DNA from: Capillidium heterosporum
Lineage: Eukaryota; Entomophthoromycota; Entomophthoromycetes; Entomophthorales; Capillidiaceae
Assembly: GCA_016630905.1 (NCBI GenBank)
Contig: WBMQ01000005.1
Coordinates: 744,001-808,000 of the forward strand
Length of the DNA stretch: 64,000 nt
Direction: 5' to 3'
The notes below the pieces were generated by a model. The model had not been told where the DNA came from and ran no database searches. It saw nothing but the letters and a program-made list of their open reading frames with translations. Made by a program: the position numbers and the translations under genes. Below, one piece after another: positions 10,792 through 22,092 of this stretch. Each line of letters opens with the position of its first letter. Position 1 is the first letter of the stretch.

Positions 10792-11178
10792 ACTCTTTAT
10801 AGCTGAGGAAGAGTGTTTCTGTTGGTGTTGAGTTTTGCTTCTACTTGTACAAGAGGATGAGGTTTAGAACTGAATTTAGTGTTAATTTTATAGGAATAAG
10901 GTATCTCTACCCCTTACTACTTTGTAATTAACTAAACACATGAACAAATTCTATTGGATTTGTATCCAATTTTGATAGGGATACTTCCTAATGAGGAAAG
11001 AAAGAGTTTATTATGACGTCAAAGAACCTAGTCAATTTTACAAAAAACTGGACGAGCTTCAACTAAACAGCTAACGATGTCCAACAAAAATCTAGAAGTG
11101 AAGTGAGTAAATTCAATAAAGATTCCAAGTACTTCAACCTCTAAGTTCATCTTTTAACCAACCTTAAAAGGATAAGAT
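10792..11178. other. Intergenic, promoter side of Zn2Cys6 copy 1
   Basis: AT-rich DNA between divergent genes. The part at about 10985-11100 resembles 16185-16285 upstream of Zn2Cys6 copy 3 (shared CTAATGAGGA and ACTGGACGA..CTTCA strings). Confidence 0.55.
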
Positions 11179-13008
11179 ATGAGCAATAGCTTCGAGTCGA
11201 TCAACGGCGTCAACTACACCCCACCAATCTGTGACAACTGTCATCGGGTGAAGAAGAAATGCGATCGTAGAAACCCATGCTCAAGATGTAAAACCAAAGG
11301 CATCATCTGCTTAACCAGCCGGGAACTTAAAGTAAGGCGAGCCATGACCGACAACGATCTTTTTCTAAAGCAATATTTCGTTTTGTCACGCAAACAAACC
11401 TCCAAACCAGTAAATTTCAAGGATGAAAATAATCGAAAGGAGAATACAAGCAGTCCCAACACCTTCAAGTCCCAATTAATAGCTTTGACTATCAAAAAGA
11501 GTTTAACTACCTACAGACTGAAGTCTAACTTTGTGGAGCTGAAGATACCTAAGCACAAAATGCTCTTTTTCATCATTGGACTAGTTCCCAACAGTGGGAT
11601 AATAACTCCAAAGTTCGAGCTAGATGATATTGTCGCTCTCTTTAAAGTAATGCCTATGCTAGTCTCGTTCAACCTATTCAAAAGCATTGGTTTCAATATA
11701 CCGGAACCTAAAGTTGATAGAAACCCATTCAATCCTGAGCTGGAGTTAATCGAAGCGAACTCTAGACTCTACACTAAGGCCATCGACGCATACTTCAAGC
11801 ATCACAACCCCAATTCACCTTTGTTCACAAAAACCCGCTTCTTTACAGTGAAGCGACCGTTGTACCTCAGATGTGCCGTTTGGTTGTGTGGGGCTACCTT
11901 TTTGAAGAGCGATATGAAATTGGAATATTTAGCTGGCAAAGTAAAAATATATTTGGAACATGTAATCAAAGCGAATATGTTTAAGCCCGACCTAGCCTTG
12001 ATCCAAGTTTTATGTATCTGTAATAGTGGTTTACGATCCCATCCCTTCACATTGTCGTTTGATACGCATCACAATTTACTTTACCTACTTTATCAACTAG
12101 GACTTCACGTGAATAGCAGTTCATTCAATTTGAGTAAGGAAGTGATAGTTGAACGTTGTTTGGCCTCCATATCAACTATTAGTTTCCTCATTCCTTTGGA
12201 CCCACACATTATGATCAACGACGATCACTTTGACCTTGACGTCGTTTCCCTGTACAGCAGCTTGGATGGGTTGAAATCTATAAAGCCAGAGTACATATCA
12301 CAGCGACTTGAGACGAATATGTTACTCGTCATCAGCGACTTCAAGTACCGCAGCAACTTCATTCATCACCAGTACCAGTACATCGATCGGACGACTTTTT
12401 CAGGAAAGTACAGTGTCTTTCACATATCCGATGCCCACCAGTACCTGATTGATGTGAGGAATAAATTTAAGAAATTATTGATGGATAGTCTTATAGAGTT
12501 GCACAGGATAAGGATGCTATGTCAGAAGTTTAAATTTGATCAGTTGGAGGAAGATGTAGATTCCCTGATAGCGTTACTTATTATTCGATCGGGGCTTGAC
12601 CACCTACTAACCTACTCTAAAGATATATTTAACTACGAAGCATTTACTAATGAAGATCTACACTTCAAGTACGACCGATCTAAACCACTATTGGATCGTA
12701 AACCAGATGCAATGGAGCTGGAACTAGCTCGTGACTACTGCAGCAAGATATTCCTCTACAACACCAAGTTGGAGGCTAAATATTTGTCCGGAATCCGAAT
12801 CCATGGCATCTTCAAGGCATTGAGCTTCTTGGTGGAAACCTATCGGCTCCATAAGAATCAAGCTTCAAAACTTATCAAGGTGGGTGTTTCCAACCTCAAG
12901 GCTATGTTTGATCTACCATACTTGGGGCTAAACTCGAGGTATAACTTAAGTATGGTCCAAGATCTTGCATCCAAGTACGGGGCGGAAGTTAGTGAGCTGA
13001 CAAAGTAA
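11179..13008 (+). CDS. Zn2Cys6 transcription factor, tandem copy 1
   Basis: 609 residues, no intron. The binuclear zinc cluster at residues 18-44 is CDNCHRVKKKC..PCSRCKTKGIIC, with the canonical spacing C-x2-C-x6-C-x5-C-x2-C-x6-C. A basic linker follows. The middle region starting IDAYFKHHNPNSPLF resembles the beginning of the fungal_trans (PF04082) domain, in which KYHHP-type motifs are common. The rest is helical and moderately diverged. Expected to act as a nuclear DNA-binding activator or repressor of a pathway that cannot be named from sequence. It is the first of three head-to-tail paralogues, and part of its 3' half is almost identical to copy 3. Confidence 0.88.
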   Translation: MSNSFESINGVNYTPPICDNCHRVKKKCDRRNPCSRCKTKGIICLTSRELKVRRAMTDNDLFLKQYFVLSRKQTSKPVNFKDENNRKENTSSPNTFKSQLIALTIKKSLTTYRLKSNFVELKIPKHKMLFFIIGLVPNSGIITPKFELDDIVALFKVMPMLVSFNLFKSIGFNIPEPKVDRNPFNPELELIEANSRLYTKAIDAYFKHHNPNSPLFTKTRFFTVKRPLYLRCAVWLCGATFLKSDMKLEYLAGKVKIYLEHVIKANMFKPDLALIQVLCICNSGLRSHPFTLSFDTHHNLLYLLYQLGLHVNSSSFNLSKEVIVERCLASISTISFLIPLDPHIMINDDHFDLDVVSLYSSLDGLKSIKPEYISQRLETNMLLVISDFKYRSNFIHHQYQYIDRTTFSGKYSVFHISDAHQYLIDVRNKFKKLLMDSLIELHRIRMLCQKFKFDQLEEDVDSLIALLIIRSGLDHLLTYSKDIFNYEAFTNEDLHFKYDRSKPLLDRKPDAMELELARDYCSKIFLYNTKLEAKYLSGIRIHGIFKALSFLVETYRLHKNQASKLIKVGVSNLKAMFDLPYLGLNSRYNLSMVQDLASKYGAEVSELTK

Positions 13009-13523
13009 CTTTTCGTTAGAGTTAGATAGATAGAAGCCATTTTTGGTAAAGTTACTGTAGGATGTATAGATATGTTTGAAGTATGAAAGTGTAGTTCTAT
13101 CACACTAATTAATAAATATGTAGTAAAACCAGTTTAGCTTTCTTCACTTTACTTTTAATAATATTTTTTTGAATTTAAGTATCAAAAGTTTGAAGATATA
13201 ATATGGATGAGTTGTGGAAGTTTATTTTAAATGCTGTGCGTATCGTTTATGGCATCTATGGTATAGGTCTTTAAGTGTTGATGGATGGTATAGCCATAGC
13301 AGTTATCTACCTAGTTATCATATACGAATTTGACTTGGATTGAATTAAATTGACTAAAATTGAACTGATGCATTAAACTAGCTTGATAGAATATTATTGG
13401 ATTAGGTTTCAACAGTGTTCATATCAAAAATCTCGAGAGGTTTCAAATACCATTTATACTACTAGGAATTTATTGTTTCTTGGTAGGTACACAAGCTTCA
13501 GTCTAAACTAACAATGTTCAAGA
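13009..13523. other. Intergenic between Zn2Cys6 copies 1 and 2
   Basis: AT-rich spacer; nothing recognised apart from 3' flank AATAAATA-like signals. Confidence 0.5.
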
Positions 13524-13687
13524 CGAAAATCTAGAGTCTTAAATCGATCAAAGCCTACAACACCTTAACTTCGAAGTTTACCTTTTAACCGACTGTAGCT
13601 AGGGTAGGATATGAGCAAAAACTTTGAATTGATTAGTGGTATCAACTACGCCCCACCCATTTGTGACAACTGCCACAAAGTGAAGAA
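13524..13687 (+). repeat. 164-bp block identical to 16286-16449 (Zn2Cys6 copies 2 and 3)
   Basis: Starting at CGAAAATCTAGAGTC and covering the last 88 bases of the leader plus the first 77 bases of coding sequence, the two copies agree base for base as far as I can read. The flanking sequence diverges on both sides. This is a recent conversion or duplication tract that includes the zinc-cluster start. Confidence 0.8.
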
Positions 13688-15440
13688 AAAATGCTCTCGT
13701 GGGAATCCATGCACAAGATGCAAGACCAAGGGCATTGAATGTTCGATCAACCGAAAAATTAAAGTGAAACGAACTTTGAATGACAACGATATATTTTTAA
13801 AACAGCTTTTCATTTCGGCTCATAGACAGACCTCCAAAATAGAAAATTTCGAGGTTGGTGGTAATAGACAAGAGAGCTCAAAAAACGGCGACACTTTCAA
13901 GCCCCAGCTACTAAATATTATTACCAAGAGAAGTATGATTACTTACAGGTTAAAGGCCAATTTCCTAAAATTTAGGATACCTAAACATAAGATGCCCTTC
14001 TTTGTTATTGGATTAGTTCCCAACAGTGGCATAATAACTCCAAAATTCGAGTTGGAAGATATCGTAACTTTATTTAAGGTAATGCCTATGTTGGTTTCAT
14101 TTAACCTTTTTAAATATATTGGCTTCGATATACCGGAGCTTAAAGTCAATGGCAGCCCATTCGATCCTGAACTTGAATTAATTGAGCTGAATCACGAACT
14201 CTACACTAAAGGTATCGACGCATACTTCAAGCACCACAACCCCAACTCACCTTTATTCATCAAAACACATTTCTTTGCAGTGGAAAGACCCTTGTATCTT
14301 AAATGTACTGTTTGGTTGTGTGGAGCCACCTTTTTGGAGAGCAATACGAAACTGGAATATTTAGTTGCGAACATAAAGATGTATTTGGAGCGTGCAATCA
14401 AAGAAAGCATGTTTAGGCCTAGCTTAACATTGATACAGGTTCTATGTATCTGTAACAGTGGGCTACGAACTCACTCCTACACGCTATCGTTCGATACACA
14501 TGACAGTTTACTCTATCTACTTTACCAATTAGGACTCCACTTAGCCAGCAGCTCATTTGGTCTGAGTAATGAGGTGGTGATCGAACGTTGTTTAGCCTCT
14601 ATATCAATAATAACATTTCTCGTCACTCTAGATTCCCACATCATGGTCAATGACGATCACTTTGATCTTGACGTTGTTTCTCTATACAACAGCTTGGATA
14701 GATTGGAATATATAAAGCCGGAGTACATATCTCAACGACTTGAGACGAACATGTTACTTATCAACAGTTACTATAAATATCGCAGCAACTTTATCCACCA
14801 CCGCTATCAGTATATCAACCGGACTGCCTTTTCGGGAAAGTACAGCGTTTTCTACATACCAGATGCCCATCAATATCTAGCTGACCTACGAAGTCAGTTC
14901 AAGAGACTGCTTATGGATAGTCTAATCGAGTTCCACAAGATAAAAGTACTCTGTAAAAGATTCGAATTTGATCAGTTAGAGGAGATGATAGATGCGTTCA
15001 TAGCGGTCGTCATCATTCAATCAGGGCTCGATCACTTGCTGACTTATTCAAAAGATTTCTATGACTACGAAACATCTATCGATGAAGATTTATACTTCAA
15101 GTATGACCGACCTAGACCTTTACTGAATTGTAAGCCAGATATAATGGAACTGGAGTTGGCTCGAGATTACTGTAGCAAGATCTTCTTCTACAACTCCAAA
15201 TTGGAAGATCGATACCTATTCCGAACCCGGATCTACGGTGTCTTCAAGGCGCTGAGCTTCTTGGTGGAAACTTATCGTTTGCATGAGGTCCAAGCTCTAA
15301 AACTTATTAGGATAGGTATCGCTGACCTCAAGGCTATGACTAAGCTACCAGCTTTAGATCAAGGCTCCATGTACGTCCTAGGTATGATCCAGGACCTTGT
15401 GAGTAAGTACAGTATAGAGCTTGATGAGTTAGATAATTAG
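13611..15440 (+). CDS. Zn2Cys6 transcription factor, tandem copy 2
   Basis: 609 residues, no intron, intact. The zinc cluster CDNCHKVKKKC..PCTRCKTKGIEC keeps all six cysteines with the same spacing as copy 1. The conserved blocks FVIGLVPNSGIITPKFELED, IDAYFKHHNPNSPLF and LELARDYCSKIFFYN align along the whole length with the other copies. The C-terminus LDQGSMYVLGMIQDLV is shared with copy 3 rather than copy 1. The gene lies head-to-tail with copies 1 and 3 with spacers of about 0.6 and 0.9 kb, which indicates tandem duplication. The target pathway is unknown. Confidence 0.88.
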   Translation: MSKNFELISGINYAPPICDNCHKVKKKCSRGNPCTRCKTKGIECSINRKIKVKRTLNDNDIFLKQLFISAHRQTSKIENFEVGGNRQESSKNGDTFKPQLLNIITKRSMITYRLKANFLKFRIPKHKMPFFVIGLVPNSGIITPKFELEDIVTLFKVMPMLVSFNLFKYIGFDIPELKVNGSPFDPELELIELNHELYTKGIDAYFKHHNPNSPLFIKTHFFAVERPLYLKCTVWLCGATFLESNTKLEYLVANIKMYLERAIKESMFRPSLTLIQVLCICNSGLRTHSYTLSFDTHDSLLYLLYQLGLHLASSSFGLSNEVVIERCLASISIITFLVTLDSHIMVNDDHFDLDVVSLYNSLDRLEYIKPEYISQRLETNMLLINSYYKYRSNFIHHRYQYINRTAFSGKYSVFYIPDAHQYLADLRSQFKRLLMDSLIEFHKIKVLCKRFEFDQLEEMIDAFIAVVIIQSGLDHLLTYSKDFYDYETSIDEDLYFKYDRPRPLLNCKPDIMELELARDYCSKIFFYNSKLEDRYLFRTRIYGVFKALSFLVETYRLHEVQALKLIRIGIADLKAMTKLPALDQGSMYVLGMIQDLVSKYSIELDELDN

Positions 15441-16285
15441 AACTTCGGTAATTTTACTTATTGTTGAATTTGAGTAGATGGATATTAGTTTTAAGGGTAC
15501 TGTAGGATGCATATATAGAATTAAAATGGAAGATAGAATTCCTATCTCATAGACAACAAAGTAAACATGTATATATATTTAAGCTTCATATTTTTGTCTT
15601 ACTCTTGACAATACTTTTTCGAATATATGCTGCAAACGTTTAAATATAAAATGCACTTACATTAAATTTGACATTGCATTTGAAATACAGTGTTTAATTT
15701 TATTGAATTGGTGATATATATCTGTAAATACCTGTAGATACCAATGCTGAAATAGTCACAAAGTTCTTGAGCCAGCATTAAAAATATGCCAATTTCAATT
15801 GTACAAATGTGCTCTTCTATCTTTAGTACTATTATAAAATATGCAGCAACTTGTTGAAGGAGCTGCTGTTACTTTTGTACTTTACTGCACCCTTTCTACA
15901 AGAAAAGGAACGATGGATTCTTTACATCGCTCCTACATTTGCCCATCAAGTTTGAAGCACTAAACTAGCAAATATCTCAGGCATATCAGTCTTTTAGCAT
16001 ATTCTATGACTTGATATCCAACTAGCCTCTATTTAAAATCGTATATTTGCAACTAAATCTAAAGAATATTTCAAAGCGATGAAGCGAAAAATCCAAAGCA
16101 AAACCCAAGGTCCTTAAAACCGGAGGACTTCCTATAGCGGAAATTCTATCTATAATAATCATCTGAAGTTACTAATGATAAACTTTCCTAATGAGGAGGA
16201 AGGAAAGTACTTATACTGGCATAGGAACCTGATAAATTTTTTAAAACTGGACGAACTTCATCTAAACAACTAGCGATGTTTGAGC
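15441..16285. other. Intergenic between Zn2Cys6 copies 2 and 3
   Basis: AT-rich. Its last 100 bases (about 16185-16285) resemble the region upstream of copy 1, not copy 2, and pass abruptly into the copy-2-like block at 16286. Confidence 0.55.
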
Positions 16286-16449
16286 CGAAAATCTAGAGTC
16301 TTAAATCGATCAAAGCCTACAACACCTTAACTTCGAAGTTTACCTTTTAACCGACTGTAGCTAGGGTAGGATATGAGCAAAAACTTTGAATTGATTAGTG
16401 GTATCAACTACGCCCCACCCATTTGTGACAACTGCCACAAAGTGAAGAA
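16286..16449 (+). repeat. 164-bp block identical to 13524-13687
   Basis: Partner of the tract upstream of and inside Zn2Cys6 copy 2. The leftward flank is copy-1-like, so the promoter of copy 3 is a junction of two parental types. Confidence 0.8.
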
Positions 16450-18206
16450 GAAATGCGATCGCGGAAATCCATGCTCAAGATGTAAAACCAAAGGTATCGA
16501 ATGTTCAATTCATCGAAAAGTTAAAGTAAAGCGAATCATGAACGACAATAACCTGTTTCTAAAGCAATTCTTCGTTTCAGGAAAGCGACAGATCTCCAAA
16601 TCGGAAAATTTTAAGGAAAATGGCGGCAATGAAGAAGAGAGCATAAGCAATGACAGTCCCTTCAAGTCTCATCTACTAACTTTTGCTACTGGTAAGAGTT
16701 TAGCTACCTATAGGTTGAAAACCAGCTTCTTGGAGTTGAAGATCCCCAAGTACAAGATGCCTTTCTTCGTCATTGGATTAGTTCCCAACAGTGGCATAAT
16801 AACTCCAAAATTCGAGTTGGAAGATATCGTAACTTTGTTTAAGGTAATGCCATTGATGGTTTCCTTCAATCTTTTTAAGAGCATTGGCTTCGATATACCG
16901 GAGCTTAAAGTTGATGGCAGCCCATTCGATCCTGAACTTGAATTAATTGAGCTGAATCACGAACTCTACACTAAAGGTATCGATGCATACTTCAAACATC
17001 ACAATCCTTATTCGCCTTTGTTCACCAAAACACGTTTCTTTGCAGTGGAAAGGCCCTTATATCTCAAATGTGCGGTGTGGTTGTGCGGGGCCACTTTTTT
17101 GGAGAGTGAGCCTAATCTGGAGTTTTTTGTTGGTAACGTAAAAGCATACCTGGAACGAGAGATCAAAGCAAATATGTTTAAACCCAATCTAGCCTTGATC
17201 CAAGTTTTATGTATCTGCAACTGTGGGTTACGAGCCCATTCCTACACATTGTCGTTCGATACTCATCACAGCCTACTCTATCTAATTTACCAACTAGGGT
17301 TACATCTCAGCACTAATTCACTCAACTTAGCTAAGGAGGTGATAGTCGAACGTTGTTTAGCTACCATCCTAACCATAAACTTCCTTATAACTTTGGACTC
17401 CCACATCATGATCAACGACGATCACTTTGACCTTGACGTCGTTTCCCTATACAGCAGCTTGGATGGATTGAAAGTCTATAAAGCCAGAGTACGTATCACA
17501 GCGACTTGAGACGAATATGTTACTCGTCATCAGCGACTTCAAGTACCGCAGCAACTTCATTCATCACCAGTACCAGTACATCGATCGGACGACTTTTTCA
17601 GGAAAGTACAGTGTCTTCCACATACCCGATGCCCATCAGTACCTGATTGATCTGAGAAGCAAGTTTAAAAAACTTTCGATGGACAGTCTTATAGAGTTCC
17701 ATAAGTTGAAGGTACTCTGTCAGAAGTTTAAGTTCGATCAGCTGGAGGAGGATGTAGATGCTTTGATAGCCTTGGTTATAATTCGATCGGGACTCGATCA
17801 CCTTCTAACTTACTCTAAAGATATCTACGACTATGAGGCGTCCACCAATGAAGATTTGTATTCCAAGTACGACAGACCCAAACCACTACTGGACCGTAAA
17901 CCAGATGTAACGGAGCTGGAGCTAGCTCGTGACTACTGCAGCAAGATTTTCTTTTACAACTCTAAGTTTGAGGATCGATATTTGTTTGGGGTACGAATCT
18001 ATGGTGTCTTCAAAGCGTTGAGTTTTTTAGTAGAAACCTTCAAACTCCATGAGGACCAAGCATCAAAACTTATCAAAGTGGGTTTTACCAACCTCAAGGT
18101 TATGATTAAGCTACCATCTTTAGATAAAGGCTCTATGTACGTCTTAGGTATGATCCAGGACCTTGTAGGTAGGTATGGTATAGAGCTCGGCGAGCTAGAA
18201 AAATAG
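16373..18206 (+). CDS. Zn2Cys6 transcription factor, tandem copy 3 (frame broken once)
   Basis: Full-length homology to copies 1 and 2 (610 residues if continuous). The zinc cluster CDNCHKVKKKC..PCSRCKTKGIEC is intact. The frame is broken by one extra G at about 17474, where copy 1 has AAATCTATAAAG and this copy has AAAGTCTATAAAG. The first frame stops 11 codons later at 17509 and homology resumes in the next frame. Apart from that base the gene looks intact and well conserved, so either the break is very recent or it is a sequence error. It is mosaic: the 5' end matches copy 2, 17494-17617 is identical to copy 1, and the C-terminus is copy-2-like again. Confidence 0.8.
17494..17617 (+). repeat. 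124-bp tract identical to 12296-12419 (Zn2Cys6 copies 3 and 1)
   Basis: I read no difference over this stretch, which codes for ...DFKYRSNFIHHQYQYIDR..., whereas copy 2 differs at many third positions over the same region. This is consistent with a gene-conversion tract. Confidence 0.75.
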
Positions 18207-19892
18207 AATAGTAATAAACTTATTTATTGTTGTAATTAGATAAATTGAAAGTTTTTTAAGGCTCCTGTAGGATATTTGTATAGTTAAGATGACTATGAGT
18301 ATTCCTATCCTATAGACAAACAAATATACTGTATATGTAATTATGCTACATAGCTTTACCTTAAACGTATTTTTTCCGAACATATATAGTAAAAGTTTAA
18401 AAGCAAAATGGGCCTACAACAAAGTTGAAAATGAGTTTCAAATATATGCTGTATATCCTATAGAATCAGAAGTATATGCTTCGAAATATATATGTGGTAC
18501 AATTATTGCTAAGAATAGAACTTGGAATATGCTGCTGCAAAAATATGTATATTTCAACTATATAAATGTGCATTGAAATTTTCGTAGCAATATTAGCTAT
18601 ATGAAGCATGCAATAGCCTGTTTAAGGGGCTACTGTAGTTTTTATATCCCAGTATATATGTCCTATCAGAGAAGGACAATGGATCTCTTACCACCTCCAC
18701 GCTCTACTCATTGACTTTACTAAACTTCAAATTTACGATCTCAAGCTGACAAATGCTTTAGCTGTCAAATTTTTTACAACTCGTGACCTGCCATCTTACT
18801 CAACACCAACCTCATATAATTAGATTAATGCAAAGGGTATTTAAAATATTACAAACATAAATGATAAATTTCAAGGTTAGAGCGTATATAAGCCTTGTAT
18901 AGATAAGAATCTAAGATTAAGGTTTTAATCAAAATCTGGAATGTATGGTTAAATGTATCCCTGGAAAATACAATATGGAAAGTGAATTTACATTTACAGC
19001 TTGTTACCAATTCTATACATCGACTGTAAAGGTGAAAAACTTCATTTATACAGTTGGAGTCGATAGGAAAGTGCTTTCGGTTGGTCAGGATTGAACCAAA
19101 TAGGACAGATATGCCGTCCCATAGCTTATTTTTAAAACAATTTCTGGATGCCGATCCATCACAACTTGGATTGCTAAATCTGGCAGCCGGGTTGATAGTA
19201 CTATACCTTTTATAAAAAAGAAAATAGTGCAGAGGACAATAGCTATTTTTCTAGTGATGATGGAATACCAAACTATAGGCTGATGAAGCTTGTATAAACT
19301 GAAGTAAATCCGATCTTTTGAATCCAAAAATTCTCATAGAGCAGCTCTTTACCCCACTATATTCTTTTGGAATTTTCGGTTTAAAATGGCGGATAGATAG
19401 GTAGGCTCTACTTTTAAAGTATTTTACTGTAGTATGGGGTTTGCCTGTAGATATATATCGACCTTTTAGTCTATTAAAACGTTGCTGAGAGGGGGTGGGT
19501 AAAATATTTGGTTTAAAAGTAAGGCTACGTCTTCTTATTGAGAAGTAGTCACGTTTTTTTCAGTTCCAATAGAATTTGGAAAGGTAGCATCTCACTTCCA
19601 AAGCGCTTGGAAACGTGATAAGGTACCGAACTGGGAACTAAAATAAAAAGTCTTGCTGCAAGTTTTGATTAGATCGGGTGTAGGTTTAAAATACTAATAG
19701 GGGATATAAATAGTTGATGAATCCACATAGATATACCAAACCTTTTGCTCGTTTTTTATCAAAAATATCCATCCTTAAGTTTATTCCATTCCCTATTTCC
19801 CAACTAGTTCTATACATACCTAATCCCCTGACTTGAATTCAATAGATCCTCCCTAATTAATACCACCTCCAACTTCGATTGTAAATACCAAC
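18207..19892. other. Intergenic, 1.7 kb
   Basis: AT-rich region upstream of the homeodomain gene. Two frames of 77-80 codons (18343-18576 plus, 19085-19327 minus) have no domain and AT-rich composition, so I leave them uncalled. The last 130 bases are a C/T-rich leader. Confidence 0.5.
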
Positions 19893-21534
19893 ATGAATAG
19901 CAACTACCAAACCAAGTACGACTCCACTAACCCAACTTTGAACCTGATAAATGACAAGGGTACCATCAATCACAAGTACACCGACACTACCTACACCAAA
20001 CCAGAAGTCCTAAAGACAAAACGTACACGGGCCACCAACGAGCAACTGCAGATCTTGGAAAGCTTCTACGCCACCAACGCGACACCAACTCCCAAGGAAC
20101 GCAAAACCTTAGCCGACAACTTGATGATGCCCCAGAAATCGGTTTGGATCTGGTTCCAGAACCGCAGGGCCAAGGACAAGCGTAAGATCAACGGCAAAAG
20201 TAACAGCCTGATTCCTCTGCCTGGAACTTCGGATGACAAAGCGTATCAGGGGATTAACTACTCATACAAACGTAGCTTCCCCTTCCCCATGCATTTCAAC
20301 TCTTTCAACGGGAACAATACCTTATTCAATATCAGCGACCCAAGTGGCATCCAGATCCCCAACTTCCCCTCAAATTTCAACGATATTGGGATTGACCCTG
20401 CCACGAACAAACTTCCCACTTACAATTTTGGTTTGAACGATCCCAACTTCATCCCCAATAGCCACTTCAACGACGCTACCAGTCATCTGGATGACGATAA
20501 TGATGCCTGAAGTTAAATTGAACTGCCAACTTTTGAAAATAGGTACCTGGCAACGTGTCTCCATAGTTGCAGGCGATCTACTAGCTAGCTACTCTCCCAG
20601 AAATTCTACATTCGCCTGGCTAGTGTCCAACTTAAACTTGAACTTCAAGATCCTGTTCAAGATACAACACATCGCCAAGATCAACCTGTATCAATTACCT
20701 ACCGAAAATGTCGATAGCAAAGGTTTAGGCGAGTTGAAGTTAGAGTTTAATAACCTACCTACCTATTTCACCAAGATCTTCAATACCAAACTCAACAAAT
20801 TCGGTTGGTTCAACTGCTTGGACTTTACCGAGAACTGCCAAGCTACTAAGAATTTCCAACATAGTATCCAGGCCAATTTCCTAGATCTTAAGAAGTTCAC
20901 CATTGACCTCATCGATACTTTTCCTTTCCTGAAAAGCACAACTTATATCGACGGCTTCTCCTTAGATCAGTTCAACTTGTGTACCACATATACCAACCCC
21001 CAATCTCATCCTAAACTTCTACCTTTACCCCTGCCTTATCCCTTACCTTTAGCTAACCGAAGCCTGTCGGAACCTATCCCACAAATGAATTTCAATGATT
21101 CCAGTAACTACGATCCAGATGCCGCATTGCACTCGGATACTACGTTAGATAAGATCAAGTTCCGGTCTTTGAGTCTACCCATCATACCTAAGTTCAACGA
21201 CGACGAGGATCATCACCAACCTAATTTGAACTATACTAACCCTCTATTATTCAACGAAGGTAGCAACGGTGATGGCTTCAACTCACCTTTTCTAAATTAT
21301 CTGGAACATTTCAACTTGGTTTTGGACGACAACTTTAACCCCTACTTCAATTTCAATCAGTATTTACCCACTTTGTCCAACTTCCAGTTGGAGGATACGC
21401 TACATGGCAGCGGTAGTGGCAGTATTAATGGCAATTTGGGTGGTAATGAAGCATACTACAACAATGATGAGGAGCAGGAAAGAATGAATATGGATGATAG
21501 TAATGGAGACAAAGTGGAGGAGGTGGAGGCCTAG
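19893..21534 (+). CDS. Homeodomain transcription factor HD1 (needs one +1 shift)
   Basis: The homeodomain is at residues 41-100 (KTKRTRATNEQLQILESFY, helix 3 KSVWIWFQNRRAKDKRK), similar to fungal PHO2/HOY1-type proteins. The first frame ends at GCC TGA (20505-20510) after an Asp/Asn-rich linker. The second frame, overlapping from 20491, starts the shared downstream domain LLKIGTWQRV...NFKILFKIQHIAKI, which aligns with VLAIGAWQRM...KFRIAFSFASVKRL of HD2. The domain order matches HD2, so this is one gene with a single extra base, not two genes. Skipping the T of TGA gives a continuous 546-residue protein. The rest is Asn/Pro/Leu-rich and acidic at the end. Expected nuclear DNA-binding regulator. 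The extra C at 20506-20507 may be an assembly error, a mutation or a frameshift site. Confidence 0.85.
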
Positions 21535-22092
21535 CTATTTATATTTGCTGATGAAGTTGATGCTACAACTAATAAATAAAGTTTTAATGAGTGCATATGT
21601 TGGTCCACGGTATATATACTATAAGTTTATAAAATATTATTTAAACCTGCAAAGGTATACATTAAAATATTGATACAATTACTAAAGTTAAAATATAATT
21701 AAACTTCGAACTTAAAAAGCTCACTTTTATATTTATAATTAGCAATTCTTTACTATAATTGATTTGCTTTGCAAACTTCTATCTTTTAAAAAAATTTCCT
21801 CATTAGCTTTGCAACAAAGTTTCCAAGACAAATCTTTATGGCAGAAAATTATATTGAATATAAGCATATTACCTGTACCTACCTATCCAACTATTTTTAA
21901 TAGTGGGGGATATTGGAAATTTGTATATTGTATTAAAATTGCATTTTGTAAATTAATATTATTAGCAGTCCAAATAGAGAAGATCTACCTTGCAAACTAT
22001 AAATCCCTACTAATCCAACACGTAATAAACTATAAAGGTCTCCTAAAAAGTTTTAATGAGTAAAAATCTCAAAACGAAGGGTAGATGGAAAG
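21535..22092. other. Intergenic between convergent HD1 and amidohydrolase
   Basis: AT-rich 3' flanks. A 99-codon frame at 21764-22063 has no recognisable domain. Confidence 0.5.

Noticed and set aside
19893-21534. Two overlapping genes (homeodomain protein and separate downstream protein)
   Set aside because: HD2 has both parts in one continuous frame in the same order, so a single gene with one extra base is simpler.
21764-22063. 99-codon frame between HD1 and the amidohydrolase
   Set aside because: No similarity to any family I know, and it lies in the 3' flank of two convergent genes.
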